Shown here: piece after piece, positions 61,140-64,000 of the stretch
Position numbering within the stretch: position 1 is the first letter of the stretch
Layout of the letters: each line of letters starts with the position of its first letter
Assembly: GCA_016801845.1 (NCBI GenBank)
Contig: CM028913.1
Span: 23,960,065-24,024,064, forward strand
Direction: 5' to 3'
From: Polydactylus sextarius
Lineage: Eukaryota > Chordata > Actinopteri > Polynemidae
DNA: 64,000 nt
Made by a program: the position numbers and the translations under genes
The notes under the pieces: model-generated
Database searches by the model: none
Told to the model about the DNA's origin: nothing
What the model saw: the letters and a program-made list of their open reading frames with translations, nothing else

Positions 61140-61600
61140 TTATTTGTTACATGCAGTTAGTTTGGTTTGTTCATGCTTTTATTTTGAAGGTACTAGTTGT
61201 GCCAAAAGCTTAAAAAAAAAAAACAAGTATCACTTTATTGGAGCTACTAAGTGTTACTTTATTTGTAGTGTTAAGAAGTTAAATTAAACATTTAAACATT
61301 TATTATTCTTTTAGTTTGTTTGGTTTGATTATGCTTTTATTTTGAAGGTATTGAGCACAGATACAATAAGATCTCTTCACTGAAAGGTTTAAAAGATAAA
61401 AACAATCACTTTGCTGGAGCTACGTACTGTTAAAAGGTTACATTTGTTTGTTTTAGAAAATAAAAATTGTTCTTTATGTCATGTTTTTATTAGTTTGGTT
61501 TGTTAACACTTTTGCTTTGAAGGTATTTGGAGCCATGTTTTTATTAGTTTGGTTTGTTAACACTTTTGCTTTGAAGGTATTTGGAGCCGTTAAGTTCGTT
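61140..61600. repeat. Minisatellite-like array with two perfect and two degenerate units
   Basis: The text TTAGTTTGGTTTGTTAACAC plus TTTTGCTTTGAAGGTATTTG occurs at 61489 and again at 61543 as an almost exact 54-bp tandem copy. Two older variants (TAGTTTGGTTTGTTCATGC at 61158 and TAGTTTGTTTGGTTTGATTA at 61311) lie upstream. Confidence 0.7.
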
Positions 61601-62132
61601 GAGTTCATGATGTTTTCAAAGGAAGGAAACAATAGACGCCATTTCTCCTTGTTTGTTTGTTTGTCGTCTGTGGCTTTTTGATTCTGAGTTTCATTCATTT
61701 AAAATGACTTTTCTCTTTGAGTTCGAGGATAAAACAACACTGAAGTCTCAGGTCATTTCCTCAGTTACTGAAGAATGTCAACACCATCAACATCGCCAAG
61801 TGTGAGGAACAAACAGTTCTTCAGTTAAACATTAGTGATGTGACACAACGGTGTCATCCGAGGTCAGTCGGGTCAAAGGAAACATGGAGGGAGTGTCCTC
61901 AGCTGTAGACGACAGCAGAGGAGAGAATAAGATTATAAACATGAATATAAATGTTTATCTGAGTCGGCCTTTGACTTGTCTTTATTATTTCCTGTCACTT
62001 CACTGCAACTATTTGATAAAATGTAATTAAAAAAAAAAAAAAATAGCAGGATTTATTTCATTCATATGATAATGTAACTGATCAAAAAGGTCAGAAAAGG
62101 CCGTAAAGTTTTATTTTTTTGAAAGAGAATTA

Positions 62133-62171
<39 letters not shown>

Positions 62172-62689
62172 GTATCTTTTTATCTTTAATATATTTTCTG
62201 TCTGTTCTTTCTCCGTGTTGTGCTCTTTATGAGCGGTGGTAGATGATGACCCAGAAATTCAACACAAATGCAAATGAAACCACAACGGACGTGAAGAACG
62301 GATCGATATTATTGATCGTGGCGGCTGAAGAGGAACAATAAATCCTTATGAACACGAGGGAACATGTGACAACGTAAAGCAACAATGTTTCATGAAACAT
62401 TCTAGAATCTAGAACCATAAATATAATCTAAGTTTTGGATCTATATTGACCCTTCTGGGCTTCTGTAGTTATGATTTATGTTTAAAAATTATTGTATATT
62501 TTAATATGTTTCTAAAGTTTCTGATTGTTTTATTTATTCATGTTTTAATCAAAGCTGAAGTTAGTGAAGAGGAGAAAGTGAAGGACGATCTAAACATCTT
62601 TTGAAGGTCATATATTTATAAATGAAACATTAAATCAAACTCTTATTATTTATGTAGTTATTATAATTAATATTACAACTATGACTCAG

Positions 62690-62910
62690 TCTATTTGGAA
62701 ACGAGGGTGTGTTCACGACCAATCGCGGCTTTTCCCGTTCACCTATGACTCGTTGCGACTCGTACGTGACTGAGGAGAAGCCGCCATCGCTCCAACAGCG
62801 GGACAGTGGTCGAGGACGCTGTGACGTCACTGTGGGACGTTCTCTTCCTCCTCGCGCTGCGGTGTCGACGTCAGATGTCTTTGAAGCGGAGGGAACGCGA
62901 CAGCAGAAAG
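62690..62910 (+). promoter_or_regulatory. Putative promoter and 5' leader of an unidentified gene
   Basis: It contains a palindromic CRE (TGACGTCA at 62822-62829), a YY1-like GCCGCCAT near 62780 and a GC-rich stretch, unlike the AT-rich DNA to the left. An ATG at 62875 opens a short frame (MSLKRRERDSRK) that would end at a stop just after the first intron, so it is probably an upstream ORF. The leader ends at a weak donor, AAAG/GTAGCT, at 62910. Confidence 0.4.
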
Positions 62911-63214
62911 GTAGCTGAAAAAAAAAAACACCTTTGATTGACTGTTTGAACCGAAGCTTTTAATTGTCTCATTTAGTTTCATTTAAACGTGAACGTGTCG
63001 TTAAATTGTCTTTTTTATCTTTTATTTATTTTTTGTTTGACTTCATTCTGAAGAACGTTACCATGTTACAATGTTGCGGGAGTTTGAAATGAAGCGAACA
63101 CCTCGACTCGTTCACGGTTAAAGATAAAACACCGGGTTGTTTTGACGTTTTAATAGTTTTAATTTCGGTTTAAATGGATAAAAATGTAAAAAGCTGCCGC
63201 TGTGTTTCAGGAGG

Positions 63215-63255
63215 ATGGACTCTAAGGACGATAAGGGAAACGCGTGGTGCAGCAG
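63215..63255 (+). CDS. First coding exon of an unidentified gene (partial)
   Basis: The exon begins after an acceptor TTTCAG at 63205-63210 with ATG at 63215. It encodes MDSKDDKGNAWCS and ends with two bases of the next codon at a strong GTGAGA donor (63256). I do not recognise the protein; thirteen residues are too few. The gene continues past the end of the window on the plus strand. No further exon was found to 64000. Confidence 0.35.
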
Positions 63256-64000
63256 GTGAGAAGTTCATCTCACACATCTTGTTTTTATTCGTGTGTTTAG
63301 CTGTTAGTGTGTGAGGATAAACTAGTTTTTAACTCGGGTTATTGTCTGTGTTTGAATTTAATTGGAGGAAACCAGCGGGTGTGTCAGGATGTGAACACAC
63401 ATCGTTTGTTTCCTGAAAGAAATAACTGGTTATACTCAGGATACAACTCTGACATGAAAAGACATGATCCTGGTTTGGTATTTGTCCCTGACTTTTATCT
63501 CATAAAGTCAATGATATAAAAGCGTTAAATGTAAACTATATAACTCATATATGTTCTACAATAAACAGTTAAACTTAGACAAAGGCACATCTCTGTTATT
63601 AAGTTCCTCATGGAGGAGGTTTTATCAAGGTGTACCTAATAAACTGACACCTAAATGTTAGAAACTAAAGCAGCTTCTGCTGTGTCATGACTGCAGAGCT
63701 GCTCATTAGTGATGCAGGAATTTATTTATTTAAAGTAAAAAATCACTAATATGTAAATATTTGCTGATATTCTTATTATACAGGTTGTTGGCTCATTTAT
63801 ATCATTTATATCGAAGTTTATATTTCTTTTCAACACAATATAGTATAAAATAATATTAGAGCCTTATTTGATGTGATGTTGTTGTGGTCTGATGCTGATA
63901 CAGTTTCAAGTCAAAGAATCTGATTCTTTATGTAACATAAACAGACAACGATCCCTCAAATATGATTCAAGGCTTGTGACAGATTAGTTGGAGTTAACAT
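63256..64000 (+). other. Intron or flanking DNA at the window end
   Basis: AT-rich DNA without a recognised exon, repeat or RNA gene. It is presumed to be the first intron of the unidentified gene. Confidence 0.4.

Larger units (their letters stand above)
58985..62690. other. Intergenic DNA downstream of the C8orf88-like gene
   Basis: Apart from the TIR element and a minisatellite, I see no gene. ORFs of up to about 107 codons (for example 60503-60826) have no recognisable protein character. A TA microsatellite lies at 62134-62166 and a poly-A run near 62030. Confidence 0.5.

Overview
This window is nuclear DNA from a ray-finned (teleost) fish. The genes are split into many short exons with GT-AG introns. 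The non-coding DNA is rich in CA/TG, TATC and AT microsatellites and short inverted-repeat elements. The gene order NBEAL2 - NRADD/NRH1 - SETD2 is the one I know from human 3p21.31, where NRADD is only a pseudogene. All identifications rest on reading the translated exons and recalling the protein families; no database search was run.

Layout. (1) 1-17.4 kb, plus strand: the 3' part of nbeal2, 35 coding exons from 253 to the stop at 15702. It covers the ARM-like middle region, PH-BEACH, BEACH and C-terminal WD40 repeats; the N-terminal third lies upstream of the window. Its coding frame is broken by one apparent extra T near 4023. (2) 17.4-21.5 kb: intergenic, with two copies of a TTAA-flanked MITE-like element and a TATC microsatellite. 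(3) 21.5-30.8 kb, plus strand: a complete six-exon p75NTR-like death receptor (nradd/NRH1). (4) 30.8-32.3 kb: AT-rich intergenic DNA. (5) 32.3-49.9 kb, minus strand: complete setd2. I assembled 21 coding exons, including a 22-nt microexon, into a 2568-aa protein, almost exactly the human length. (6) 50.6-55.6 kb, plus strand: an RBM12B-like gene with five RRMs in one uninterrupted 630-codon coding exon, head to head with setd2. (7) 56.2-59.0 kb, plus strand: a small six-coding-exon gene matching human C8orf88, with an eIF4E-binding motif. (8) 59.0-62.6 kb: transposon-derived and minisatellite DNA. (9) 62.7-63.26 kb: a putative promoter and first coding exon of an unidentified gene that continues past the window.

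The left half therefore corresponds to human 3p21.31 and the right half to human 8q21-q22 (RBM12B, C8orf88). The junction falls in the shared upstream region of setd2 and rbm12b. The genes do not form one pathway: NBEAL2 acts in granule and vesicle biogenesis, NRADD in neurotrophin/death signalling, SETD2 in H3K36 trimethylation, RBM12B in RNA binding and C8orf88 in translation control. The least ordinary signals are the SETD2 microexon, an unassigned 111-nt exon-like ORF in SETD2 intron 1, the nbeal2 frame break, a GC-AG intron, a repeat family found inverted in two neighbouring genes, a TTAA MITE family with a nested insertion, and GCTAAC-type motif clusters at three promoters.
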